Positions 7,198 through 14,847 of a stretch of 41,709 bases of DNA are shown here, piece after piece. Position 1 is the first letter of the stretch, and the number at the start of each line of letters is the position of its first letter. Both the position numbers and the translations under genes were made by a program. The notes under the pieces were generated by a model. The model saw nothing but the letters and a program-made list of their open reading frames with translations, made no database searches and had not been told where the DNA came from. Location: positions 1-41,709 of the forward strand of contig CBDAQR010000013.1 in NCBI GenBank assembly GCA_965199055.1, written 5' to 3'. Source of the DNA: CBDAQR01 sp965199055 (lineage in GTDB: Bacteria > Pseudomonadota > Gammaproteobacteria > Pseudomonadales > Halieaceae).

Positions 7198-7225
7198 TTG
7201 ACTGTGGTCCAAAATTCTCTATAAT
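7198..7225 (+). promoter_or_regulatory. Sigma70-type promoter
   Basis: TTGACT (7198-7203), a 16-bp spacer and a perfect TATAAT (7220-7225), 40 bp upstream of the ATG at 7265, with AAAGGAC as ribosome-binding site in between. No other promoter in the window is closer to consensus. Confidence 0.85.
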
Positions 7226-7264
7226 CACAATCATCCTAACAATTTCACAAAAGGACTCAAAACC

Positions 7265-7867
7265 ATGCAAGCACATCACAATGATCCCGCTCTCAAAATT
7301 CAGTGTCTCGAACTGATGGCTGACCATCAGTTCGATCATGAACGGCTAGTCGGCGCTGACGTGTCGCGTGTCAGCTGGCAATTTCTGGATTGGTTGTTGG
7401 GCAAGCTGCCGTCGACTGATCGAGAAGACGTAAGTTCTGCAATTGAACAAGTACGCACGACAGTGCTGCAACCACTGGCGCGCGGCGAAACTGTCGACAA
7501 AGAAACAATTGATGCGGCTGCTGATGCGGCTGATACGGCTGCTGATGCGGCTGCTGATGCGGCTGATTATGCTGCTGATTATGCTGCTGACGCAGTCGTC
7601 TATGCTGTTCGCGCTGATGCTGCTGTTGCTCGCGCCACTGCTGATGCTGCTTGTGTTGCCGCCGCTGCTGATGCTGATTGTGCCGCTGCTGATGCTGATG
7701 CTTGTGTTGCCGCCGCTGCTGATGCTGATGCTTGTGTTGCCGCCGCTGCTGCTCGTGCTGCTTCTGTTTATGAGGCTGCTGCTGATGAGGCTGCTGATGA
7801 GGCTGCTCGTACCGCTCACAAACGGCAAGCAGATAAGTTGATCGAGCTTTTGGAGACGGCGATGTAA
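7265..7867 (+). CDS. Ala-rich repeat protein, copy 1 (internally shortened)
   Basis: A 200-residue member of a three-gene family (others at 19395 and 20682). The ATG follows AAAGGACTCAAAACC, and the first 20 codons are almost identical to the other copies. About 86 residues are missing after residue 20, including the conserved GCAVGCLLHSLGG motif, while GAD(V/L)SRVSWQFLDW, the ExVxxAIEQVRTTVLQPL(A/S)RGETVDK stretch and the end KRQADKLIELL are kept. The C-terminal half is an Ala solenoid-like tract with Asp, Tyr, Val, Cys or Arg at regular positions. The family is known only as phage hypothetical proteins. It is the sole gene after the promoter at 7198. Confidence 0.8.
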   Translation: MQAHHNDPALKIQCLELMADHQFDHERLVGADVSRVSWQFLDWLLGKLPSTDREDVSSAIEQVRTTVLQPLARGETVDKETIDAAADAADTAADAAADAADYAADYAADAVVYAVRADAAVARATADAACVAAAADADCAAADADACVAAAADADACVAAAAARAASVYEAAADEAADEAARTAHKRQADKLIELLETAM

Positions 7868-7888
7868 GTTAACGCAGTCAAACGTTAA

Positions 7889-7924
7889 ATTACGCCGACG
7901 CGTACCCCTGCGCGTCGGCGTAAT
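7889..7924. terminator. Strong stem-loop between convergent genes
   Basis: A perfect 14-bp stem (ATTACGCCGACGCG, 7889-7902, with its complement at 7911-7924) and an 8-base loop. It overlaps the end of the primase gene and lies 22 bp after the Ala-rich gene stop. No T-run follows on either strand, so it is a possible two-way terminator or processing hairpin. Confidence 0.6.
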
Positions 7925-10139
7925 CATGCGCCGCCCCGTCACGCGCCCACAGGCGCGGACGTTTACCATCCTCCTGGATCAGCGCCCGGCCCGTGTACCG
8001 TCCGACAGATCGGTAACCCAACGACTCCAGTGCACGCGCCACAGCGACATGCCCGATGCGTCCCATGCCCTCGTCGATCATCCGACGGCGCAACATGATC
8101 GATGATATCCACCCGCCGCGGAACCCGACCACGTCATCCTCGACGCACTCTAGGATGAGCGTTTCCAGCGCCCCGCGCGACAACGACAATGCCTCGTCCG
8201 TGCTGGTTGTGCGTGGGGCGCGACGAGCCCCCCGGGCAGGATCCCACAGAACCGGCACATCGTGCGTCATCAGCCAATGCGTCACGTGCGCATAGCCGCC
8301 GCCATTCAGCCAATCATAGAGCCGCACGAAATAGGCCTCATCCATCCCATAGGCCAGTAAATCAGCCACGCTCTGCTGCGCAGTGTACAGGATCGCATAC
8401 CGACGCGACCCCTCATCCACCGGGATCGCGTCCTTGAAATTTGAGCACATCACAAAATTGGCGCGATTATCGCCGTCCTGCTGATCAACACCTTTGGCCT
8501 GCATCTCGATCCGGTCATCCGTGACCAGCGGTTTTAGCACGTCCAGCATGTCGCGCCGATCTCCAACGCGCACCTCTTCAACGGCGATCAGGATTTTGTT
8601 TTGCAGCCACGCGTTGAATTTCTGCCCACCGTCCGTTAGCTGCCGCGCGTTCGGATGGTGCACGTACACGCGCCCGACAGCGCGTTCCAAGCATCGCAGA
8701 ATGGTGGATTTACCATTACCTTCGCAGCCTTGAATGACCGGACACCATTGAAATTTGGTGCCTGGATTTTGCACCAGCGCCGCACAATAGGCCAGTAGGA
8801 TCGCCGCGTCGTCACCGTGCGGCAGCATGCGCCCGATATGATCCAGCCACACGCTCACATCCCCAACTGTCCGATCCACACGGGCTGGAATATAGGTATT
8901 GACCACATTGCGCCCGAGCTCATCGACAAACATCTGTCCATGATCGACCGGGATATCGGGTCGGAATTGCACGGACTGGGCGACCGGTACGCGCCAGCGC
9001 TGCCCGCGCGTCGCCGCTTTCCAGGCGTCGTCGGTGGGTGGTTTTGTTTCGTGCCAGATGAATTCCCGCCCGCCGTACTCGATGGCAAATTTCTGTGCGT
9101 CGAGAAACTGCCCCCGCGGCGTAAAAATGCGCCCCATGCCTGAGACCGCGACACATCCGGCGAAATACCGTGCCTGTTCCTCAGCCGTCAGGATGCTGCC
9201 GAAGTCGTCTCCATCATCGCGATCATCATCGCCCGCGCCGCTCTGATCGCCCGCGCCGCTCTGATCGCCCGCGCCGCTCTGATCGCCTCCACAGCTCTGA
9301 TCGCCCACGCCGTCACGTGGATCGCGCGGCGTCGCCAAATGTACGAGCGTCCCGATCCCGATGCCGGTAGGCGGCGATCGGAAATAGTGTTTCCAGCGCG
9401 CTTCGGTTTCAATCGGATCATATTTTTCGCTGCGCGATGACCACCGATGCCATGCAGCGTGTCCGGCATCCGAACCCGCCGACGCGACCCAGCACGCCAT
9501 TCCGACGCGGTTCCAGTCGTCCCAGTCCAGATCGTCGTTCGATATGCGCGACATGACCTCGGTCAGGTCAGCATCATCGTTGGCGCGCCGCAGTTCGACA
9601 GCCAGATCCCCCCGCGGCGCGCCGTGCCACGCGTCCCCAACACCATCGTGCAACGCCAGCCATTCGGGCGGTCCGACGGGCACAACCCCCCCATCGTCCC
9701 AACGATACGCGATACCATCGACGACTGACGGCGGGGCCAGACAATAGAACCCGTCACAGATCACATCGACGCGACGACAGCCGGTCGGCCTGCGTGCATA
9801 ACGCGCACCGGGCACAGCCGTAAAATAGAGGTGGATGCCGCCGCGCGGTGTATGTGCGCGCAACGTGGCAATCGACTCCCATCCGGCAGGGGGCGAGCAA
9901 TCGGCGTGATAGGCATCAATATCGACCACCACCATACCCGACGGTGCCGGAGCCAGACCAATGTTCGCGGCGGGCACATCGCGCCACCACGCGTCGATCT
10001 GTGCCACATCACACGTCGCATCACGGACGCCTCGGCTGCCGGCAAACGGCACCTTCGCCCCCGGCTGCAGCGGAAACACGTACCAGCCGAGCGTCGCGTA
10101 ATGGCGTGCCCAGTTACCGAGCGTCCAACCAGCGGTCAT
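7890..10139 (-). CDS. Primase-polymerase / SF3 helicase fusion
   Basis: A 749-residue replication protein. Residues 1-160 are an archaeo-eukaryotic primase-polymerase domain (prim-pol): the metal-binding pair in VVVDID (D73, D75) and the His of RGGIHLYF (H103). Residues about 185-275 match PriCT-2 (DWDDWNRVGMACW, then RSPPTGIGIGTLVHLATP). A linker made of GDQSGA repeats follows. The C-terminal half is a superfamily 3 (D5-like) helicase with Walker A GCEGNGKST near residue 474, an acidic Walker B-type LIAVEEV near 515, FVMCSN near 565 and an Arg-finger-like SRRY near 580. It would synthesise primers and unwind the fork. It is the last gene of the minus-strand replication unit. Confidence 0.9.
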   Translation of the reverse strand: MTAGWTLGNWARHYATLGWYVFPLQPGAKVPFAGSRGVRDATCDVAQIDAWWRDVPAANIGLAPAPSGMVVVDIDAYHADCSPPAGWESIATLRAHTPRGGIHLYFTAVPGARYARRPTGCRRVDVICDGFYCLAPPSVVDGIAYRWDDGGVVPVGPPEWLALHDGVGDAWHGAPRGDLAVELRRANDDADLTEVMSRISNDDLDWDDWNRVGMACWVASAGSDAGHAAWHRWSSRSEKYDPIETEARWKHYFRSPPTGIGIGTLVHLATPRDPRDGVGDQSCGGDQSGAGDQSGAGDQSGAGDDDRDDGDDFGSILTAEEQARYFAGCVAVSGMGRIFTPRGQFLDAQKFAIEYGGREFIWHETKPPTDDAWKAATRGQRWRVPVAQSVQFRPDIPVDHGQMFVDELGRNVVNTYIPARVDRTVGDVSVWLDHIGRMLPHGDDAAILLAYCAALVQNPGTKFQWCPVIQGCEGNGKSTILRCLERAVGRVYVHHPNARQLTDGGQKFNAWLQNKILIAVEEVRVGDRRDMLDVLKPLVTDDRIEMQAKGVDQQDGDNRANFVMCSNFKDAIPVDEGSRRYAILYTAQQSVADLLAYGMDEAYFVRLYDWLNGGGYAHVTHWLMTHDVPVLWDPARGARRAPRTTSTDEALSLSRGALETLILECVEDDVVGFRGGWISSIMLRRRMIDEGMGRIGHVAVARALESLGYRSVGRYTGRALIQEDGKRPRLWARDGAAHDYADAQGYASA
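9237..9300 (-). repeat. 18-bp coding repeats in the primase-helicase linker
   Basis: The protein motif GDQSGA occurs three times in tandem, after a diverged GDQSCG unit, encoded by 18-bp repeats (plus strand core CGCCCGCGCCGCTCTGAT). The array sits between the PriCT-type and helicase domains, so changes in copy number would alter only linker length. Confidence 0.8.
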
Positions 10140-10262
10140 GACAATTTATCCTGGGGTGTGTGCCGCCGCGCTCTGGATCAATCGAAACGGCAGGACCCGA
10201 GCACGACGAGATCATTCCGCGTCGCAACAACGCGACGAGCGCGGCAGCACATTTCAATGATA
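10140..10262. other. Short intergenic gap
   Basis: A 123-bp gap between the HTH gene stop and the primase-helicase start. It contains AGGA 10 bp before the primase ATG. No hairpin with a T-run and no convincing small gene was seen. Confidence 0.5.
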
Positions 10263-10580
10263 TCACACCAATCCCTTGGCGTGCAATCGTTTCAACGATT
10301 TCCTAACGGTGCGTTGGGCATATCCGCTCGCCTCGGCCAGAAACGCCGTGTTTAAACTTTCCCATCGTTTCAGCGCCGCCAGAACGTCATTGTCGATTAT
10401 CAATTTGTTCGCTTCGCGCCCGCCCATGAATTTCAGATTGTGACAGCCTTTCCCTTCGCGCCGCGCCATGCAAACCGACGTCGGCGATACGTTGCAGTAC
10501 CGGGCGAGCTCGGCCTGTGACGGCAATCGCCCCAGTTTTTCGCACAATTCCGCGTGGTAGCGTGGATAATCAATTAGCAT
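10263..10580 (-). CDS. Helix-turn-helix DNA-binding protein
   Basis: A 105-residue protein with two HTH-like units: PSQAELARYCNVSPTSVCMAR at residues 20-40 and NTAFLAEASGYAQRTVRKSL near residue 78. The second is followed by KRLHAKGLV, as in winged-helix regulators. The ATG has AAAGGACTCGAAAA upstream, the phage's usual ribosome-binding sequence. It lies between the polymerase and primase genes, so a role in replication control is possible. It is one candidate to bind the iterons or the AT-rich dyads, but nothing in the sequence proves this. Confidence 0.7.
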   Translation of the reverse strand: MLIDYPRYHAELCEKLGRLPSQAELARYCNVSPTSVCMARREGKGCHNLKFMGGREANKLIIDNDVLAALKRWESLNTAFLAEASGYAQRTVRKSLKRLHAKGLV

Positions 10581-10615
10581 TTTTCGAGTCCTTTCGTCGT
10601 TACTTTCTCTTCACG

Positions 10616-12610
10616 TTACGCGCCGCCCGACACGCTCGCAACCAGCCGTTCGGCCTGTTCAACATACCAGTCGCGGTTCAGGCGCGACCAGTCGAACAAC
10701 GCAATGTGATTGCATTCGGCCACACCCCACCCGACATTGATACCGGTGGTTCTGATCTGGTGCGTGCTGCGGTTCTTCGTGTGGATGCGTTCATCCCAGT
10801 CATCAGCACGTTCCTGCGCTGCCAGTTCGGCGTTCACACTCTGCCACAATTCATCGCTCACACGCGGCGCGCGCTTGAATTGACCTGTTCGTGCACCCGC
10901 GACTGGTGGTGATGTCTTGACCAACGCGCCACCATCGTGCGCGATGAAATATCGCAAAGTCTGTTGCTGCTCCACGTCGTCAATGGTCAATTTCGATCCA
11001 CGCGGACAACGATAAAGCAACGTGAAATCGAACGGATCATCGTGCTGCATCACAAAATCCGCCGCTGACATGCCGCCCAATAGCTCGGACTCGACTGCGC
11101 GCGGAACAACGAGTGCTGAAAAATCCTTGTGCCACCACCCGTCGTAATCTTTATCGTCCGGGAACGAGTTGAATGCGTTTTTCCGCTTGACTTTGCCGCC
11201 GAGATCGACCGCCAGATAATTGTTCACATCGCGGATAAATATCGACTGATATTGCGTTTCTTCCAGTTCCAGCGCCGTTCCCGCCTGCCAGTCGGCGCAT
11301 ACGGTGTCAAACGTTTCGCGCGACTCGCAGGGCAACCAGACGGTGATACCGTCCGTATTGGCCTGGATCATCCGGATGCCCGGAACAACCGTTATCAGCA
11401 TGTCGACCAGCATGCACAGCAACAGCTGTCCGTTGATCGTGATGCCCATCGTATATTGCGGATCGTAAAACGGTGAGCCGGGGAAATTGCTGTCGCCGTA
11501 GACACCATTGAGCGCCAGTTTCAGCGCGGCATTCTGCGGCGATCCCTTCGGATGTGTGAGTCGTTCGGCCTTCAAAGTGCCGTAGACACTGACAAAATCC
11601 TCACCCAGATGCGCCGGAGCCAATCGATTGACAATCGCAATCGACGGGTAAAACGAGGTCACGTCCAGATCGACAATCTCGAACAACCCCTCCACGCGTC
11701 GGTATGTGCGGTTCTTGACCGACGCGTGCAAGCCGCCTTGGGAAAAGTCGAACTGGAACCCGTCGATCGTCGCCGACACGCCCTTGAACAGGCCGGTGGT
11801 CTGGGTGACGGTCTGTTGCCGCAGCCATTCCAGCACGCGCGTAAATTCAGGATGCCGGAACGCAATCCAGGGCAATATCACGTCACCGATGCGTATTTCT
11901 AAGCGCGGCGTCTGGCGCGGCACGGACCAGCCGCGCGCATCGCGCCGATCATGATAGCATTTGTGTCTGCCGATGCGCTGGATGAACGTCTGCTTGCCGA
12001 TCTTGGTGTCGTCGTAATTGAGAACGTCCGGTCCTAGCGTTTCGACAAGCGACTGGCGAAACTCGATGGCCGGCATAGATCGCAACGCAAATCGCTTGGT
12101 CTCGGCGACATCATGCCTGTTGTAGGCGCGCAGCGTGTCGATCTGGTCATCGGTCAGATACGTTCCCGGCACAAACGGCAGGTCCTGCACGCTTTCCGAC
12201 CGCAGCGCAAATTCAAGAGATTTCAGCGAGACGCGGCGGTTCTTGTTGTGAAAATGGTGAATACGGAACAGGTCAATTTGTAGGATATGACGCTCGCTGT
12301 GCCTGATCTGATGTTCCCACGCGTCGCCGGACGTGATGATCTCGTGCGCCCATTGTGCAATCAGTTCCGGCGTCACGCCATCGGGATCGTTCATAATCCG
12401 GTGGACAATCGGATAATCAAAATTGATCGAGTTGAAGCCGATCATCGGTATATTCAGATTGCCCAGTGCCCACAGCCATTCGCACATCGCGACCCGATCA
12501 TCCCGCCTGTCGCTTATCTCGAACGTACATTCGGCGTCCGTCTCAAAATCCATCGCGCAGAGCGTGAACGCGTTCGGATACGTTTCGATGTCGTAAACAA
12601 CGGCGCGCAT
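10616..12610 (-). CDS. Family B DNA polymerase with 3'-5' exonuclease
   Basis: A 664-residue polymerase. Exonuclease motifs: Exo I YDIE (D7, E9), Exo II NSINFD (N60, D65), Exo III YNRHD (Y163, D167). Polymerase motifs: A, DLDVTSFYPSIAI near residue 316; B, KLALNGVYGDSNF near 370; C, QANTDGITV near 416, where the usual DTD is NTD, as in some phage family B enzymes. At 664 residues it is a compact member. It is transcribed with DUF2800 and DUF2815 genes, a set often found together in phages, and the phage also encodes a sliding clamp. The start follows AAAGGACCTAATC. Confidence 0.93.
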   Translation of the reverse strand: MRAVVYDIETYPNAFTLCAMDFETDAECTFEISDRRDDRVAMCEWLWALGNLNIPMIGFNSINFDYPIVHRIMNDPDGVTPELIAQWAHEIITSGDAWEHQIRHSERHILQIDLFRIHHFHNKNRRVSLKSLEFALRSESVQDLPFVPGTYLTDDQIDTLRAYNRHDVAETKRFALRSMPAIEFRQSLVETLGPDVLNYDDTKIGKQTFIQRIGRHKCYHDRRDARGWSVPRQTPRLEIRIGDVILPWIAFRHPEFTRVLEWLRQQTVTQTTGLFKGVSATIDGFQFDFSQGGLHASVKNRTYRRVEGLFEIVDLDVTSFYPSIAIVNRLAPAHLGEDFVSVYGTLKAERLTHPKGSPQNAALKLALNGVYGDSNFPGSPFYDPQYTMGITINGQLLLCMLVDMLITVVPGIRMIQANTDGITVWLPCESRETFDTVCADWQAGTALELEETQYQSIFIRDVNNYLAVDLGGKVKRKNAFNSFPDDKDYDGWWHKDFSALVVPRAVESELLGGMSAADFVMQHDDPFDFTLLYRCPRGSKLTIDDVEQQQTLRYFIAHDGGALVKTSPPVAGARTGQFKRAPRVSDELWQSVNAELAAQERADDWDERIHTKNRSTHQIRTTGINVGWGVAECNHIALFDWSRLNRDWYVEQAERLVASVSGGA

Positions 12611-12629
12611 GATTAGGTCCTTTCGTAAG

Positions 12630-12720
12630 CTCCCGGCGGGTCCATCAACAAACCCGCCGGGAGTCGGTGGGTACGATCAAACCCACCTATACTGACGCAA
12701 GAGGGGACGCCGGCGTCAGT
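12630..12720. other. Three consecutive stem-loops in an intergenic gap
   Basis: Between the DUF2815 stop and the polymerase start lie three perfect inverted repeats: CTCCCGGCGGGT (12630-12641 with 12652-12663, 10-base loop), GGTGGGT (12666-12672 with 12681-12687) and ACTGACGC (12691-12698 with 12713-12720). The last overlaps the DUF2815 stop and could instead fold as the 12-bp palindrome GACGCCGGCGTC (12706-12717). No T-run follows, so they may be processing sites, translational insulators or single-strand initiation structures. Confidence 0.7.
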
Positions 12721-13675
12721 ATTTTATCTCGTCGTCGATCACGTGCTGATATACCGGCACCGACGCTGGTTGCGACTGCGGAGCGCCTGCCGCGAACCCT
12801 GGTATCGGCGCATGCGCTGGCGGCTGTTGCTGTGGCATCGGTGCATGCGCTGGCGGCTGTTGCTGTGGCATCGGTGCATGCGCTGGCGGCTGTTGCTGTG
12901 GTATCGGTGCATGCGCTGGTTGCTGTTGCTGTGGTATCGGTGCATGCGCTGGCGGCTGTTGCTGTGGTATCGGTGCATGCGCTGGCGGCTGTTGCTGTGG
13001 TATCGGTGCATGCGCTGGCGGCTGTTGCTGTGGTATCGGTGCATGCGCTGGTTGCTGTTGCGGCACAGCATACGCGGGCATTTGCGGCGCCTGGTTACCG
13101 AGTGCTGCAGTCGCATTGACCGCGACACCCTCGGACACGATCTCCTCGCCCGCGCCCACAAAACAAATCAGCAATGGGTTGAGATACAGGCCGGGGACTG
13201 ACGTAGATTGTCCGGCCTTACCGCGATGTGGGACAATTCCGACGACGACCTGCACGTAATCGCCGGTTTTGAGCGGCCCCTGATAGTCGATATAGTCGCC
13301 GTTGTGAAACGTCACGATGCGGGGCGCTTTGAACTGCGTCGCAATGGTTAGGATTTCGCATCCTGCCCGTCCCGGCTTGTCGCGATAGGGCGCTCCGTTC
13401 TGATCGACCGCTGTATCCCCGTCTTTCCGTTTCCACGAAAAGTTGCCCGGCACACCATGTTCGTAGGCCTGAAGCGCCGATTGCTGACACGCAGTAATAA
13501 ATGGTTGTGCTTCGGCTTTTGGCAGCGCCAGCCCAAAAGCCCATTGTTTGACCTGCTCACCGTCACGCGTAATCGGCTGGTTGTTTGTATCCCTGCGCAC
13601 TTGTGCCACCGTCGGGTTACCCCAGACAATTCGTGCGACCGGCAGTGTGAATTGGGTAGTCTCGAAGTCACCCAT
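12716..13675 (-). CDS. DUF2815 protein with Pro/Gln repeat tail
   Basis: Residues 1-185 match DUF2815, a small phage replication protein usually found beside DUF2800 and DNA polymerase genes and thought to bind single-stranded DNA. Visible marks are FTLPVARIVWGNP, QWAFGLALPKAE, the GAPYRDKPGRAGCEILT region and GDYVQVVVGIVPH then GLYLNPLLICFVGAGE. The C-terminal 120 residues are a Pro/Gln-rich low-complexity tail made of PPAHAPIPQQQ repeats, likely disordered and comparable in position to the flexible tails of SSB-like proteins. That comparison is an inference. The start overlaps the upstream nuclease stop by 8 bp. Confidence 0.8.
   Translation of the reverse strand: MGDFETTQFTLPVARIVWGNPTVAQVRRDTNNQPITRDGEQVKQWAFGLALPKAEAQPFITACQQSALQAYEHGVPGNFSWKRKDGDTAVDQNGAPYRDKPGRAGCEILTIATQFKAPRIVTFHNGDYIDYQGPLKTGDYVQVVVGIVPHRGKAGQSTSVPGLYLNPLLICFVGAGEEIVSEGVAVNATAALGNQAPQMPAYAVPQQQPAHAPIPQQQPPAHAPIPQQQPPAHAPIPQQQPPAHAPIPQQQQPAHAPIPQQQPPAHAPMPQQQPPAHAPMPQQQPPAHAPIPGFAAGAPQSQPASVPVYQHVIDDEIKY
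12801..13066 (-). repeat. 33-bp coding repeats (PPAHAPIPQQQ) x8
   Basis: Eight nearly identical 33-bp units encode the 11-residue motif PPAHAPIPQQQ, with Ile/Met and Pro/Gln variants. Each contains GCATGCGC. Unit sequences are so alike that recent expansion or ongoing length variation is likely. Confidence 0.9.
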
Positions 13676-14780
13676 TGTTCAACATTTCCTTAGCTGTTGC
13701 GTTAATATCAATTCGTTTCAATTTTGGCGCGCGATCCGGTTTGACCGTCAATTCTGCGACAAGCTCTTTGTCCGCGCCGCGACGCTCGACCTGTGCCGGG
13801 GTGGCAAGCGCGTCAGCGGTTGCGTCCACACCCAGGATCGCGCTGACGGCAGCGACATCCAACCCGTCTTTCCATTTTCGGTTCCCGAACGCCTTGACCA
13901 GATCATAGTTCGGGATCGTCTCGCCGGACTTGATGCGCGCCGTCACGGTCTGTTCCAGCGCGTCGATCCGGATTTTCAACGTCTGTTGCGCCGCCGTCAG
14001 AAAATCCAGTTCGGCAGAGAGCGCATCGTGTGGCAGATCATCATAACCACCCCGATATTCCGGCGCTAGGCTCACATCCATCGCCGTGAGCGTTGAACGA
14101 CGTTGAGCGTCGCATTGGGTGCGAGCGCTGCAATATGTGCACTGCGTGCCAGTCTGTAATCTGGTAGATCGTACCGTGACCAGTTCGGTGATTTGCGAAA
14201 GATATCGCGTCGTATCACCGGTGCTGACAATGTGCCGCCGATGTTTGCCGCGCGTGTGATAGGCACGCGGTTGATAAATTTCTAGCGATACGGTCTCCAA
14301 TGGAAGCGCCGGATTATTCGCCCGCCAACCCAACGCATAAGCGCGCAATTGCCATGATGTTTCCGGCTCGATCAACCGGAACCCATATTTCAGGTCGATT
14401 ACGTGCAGGCGTTGAGCGTGGGTGTCATACCAGATCAGATCAGGTCGACAATAGATCGTATTGTCACCGATCACCCAGTTGACCGGCGTTTCGCACTGAT
14501 ACGACGTGTCGCGCGCATGCGTCATGTTGCGAATATGATCGACCAGATCGCCCAGATGTTCGCACATCGCGTCGGTGATAATCCAGCCGTTCGGTGCGGG
14601 TTTACCAACAGGCGACTCACCCGTGGTGAGGATTTGCTCCAGCGCCCACGCCGCAGCCGTACCCTCCTCCGCGGCTGGTCCGACTTCCTGGTCAGGATAA
14701 TTTTCGCGTGCCCTGGCTTCCAGGAAATATGACCCCGGGCACGCCATCAGGCGGTCAAGGGATGATGCGTGTATGTCCAT
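13668..14780 (-). CDS. DUF2800 family PD-(D/E)XK nuclease
   Basis: The ATG at 14780 is preceded by AAAAGGACTCACAA, so the longer frame to 14996 is rejected. The 370-residue protein starts with SSLDRLMACPGSYFLEARA, the signature opening of DUF2800. It has Cas4/RecB-like nuclease residues in IYCRPDLIWYD and LHVIDLKYG, where Asp and Lys form the active centre, and QLRAYALGW as the following motif. A Cys group CTYCSARTQC near residue 240 resembles the iron-sulphur cluster ligands of Cas4-like enzymes. It probably works as an exonuclease in recombination or replication with the DUF2815 protein made next. Confidence 0.82.
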   Translation of the reverse strand: MDIHASSLDRLMACPGSYFLEARARENYPDQEVGPAAEEGTAAAWALEQILTTGESPVGKPAPNGWIITDAMCEHLGDLVDHIRNMTHARDTSYQCETPVNWVIGDNTIYCRPDLIWYDTHAQRLHVIDLKYGFRLIEPETSWQLRAYALGWRANNPALPLETVSLEIYQPRAYHTRGKHRRHIVSTGDTTRYLSQITELVTVRSTRLQTGTQCTYCSARTQCDAQRRSTLTAMDVSLAPEYRGGYDDLPHDALSAELDFLTAAQQTLKIRIDALEQTVTARIKSGETIPNYDLVKAFGNRKWKDGLDVAAVSAILGVDATADALATPAQVERRGADKELVAELTVKPDRAPKLKRIDINATAKEMLNNG

Positions 14781-14802
14781 TTGTGAGTCCTTTTGTGTTG
14801 CG

Positions 14803-14834
14803 AGCGGGCGGTCAGACTGTGCCAACCGCCCGCT
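14803..14834. other. Intercistronic stem-loop
   Basis: A perfect 10-bp stem AGCGGGCGGT (14803-14812) and ACCGCCCGCT (14825-14834) with a 12-base loop, in the gap between the acidic protein gene and the DUF2800 gene. It has no T-run and is followed on the minus strand by CGCAACACAAAAGGACTC, the next ribosome-binding sequence. Confidence 0.7.
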
Positions 14835-14847
14835 GATGTCAAGTTTA

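Larger units (their letters stand above)
6554..7264. other. Non-coding control and candidate replication-origin region
   Basis: This 0.7-kb stretch between divergent genes holds no convincing intact gene. From left to right it contains the 16-base A:T run (6554-6569), two of the three 17-bp repeats, the primase fossil, a TAGCGCTAA-type dyad (6755-6770), twelve 10-bp iterons (6810-7164), AT-rich dyads with core AATTACATAATT (near 6874, 6883, 7060 and 7179), two tandem TTAGCGTTAA units (7071-7090), a 33-bp palindrome (7134-7166) and a sigma70-type promoter (7198-7225). Iterons next to AT-rich DNA and a large palindrome are the classic make-up of a theta-type origin. That role is inferred. Confidence 0.65.

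Noticed and set aside
7346..7969. Ser/Ile-rich minus-strand ORF opposite Ala-rich copy 1
   Set aside because: Antisense of GCT-rich repeats. Similar mirror frames appear opposite the other two copies.
12667..13201. Repeat-rich plus-strand ORFs opposite the DUF2815 gene
   Set aside because: They are antisense readings of the 33-bp repeats; the minus-strand frame has the conserved domain.
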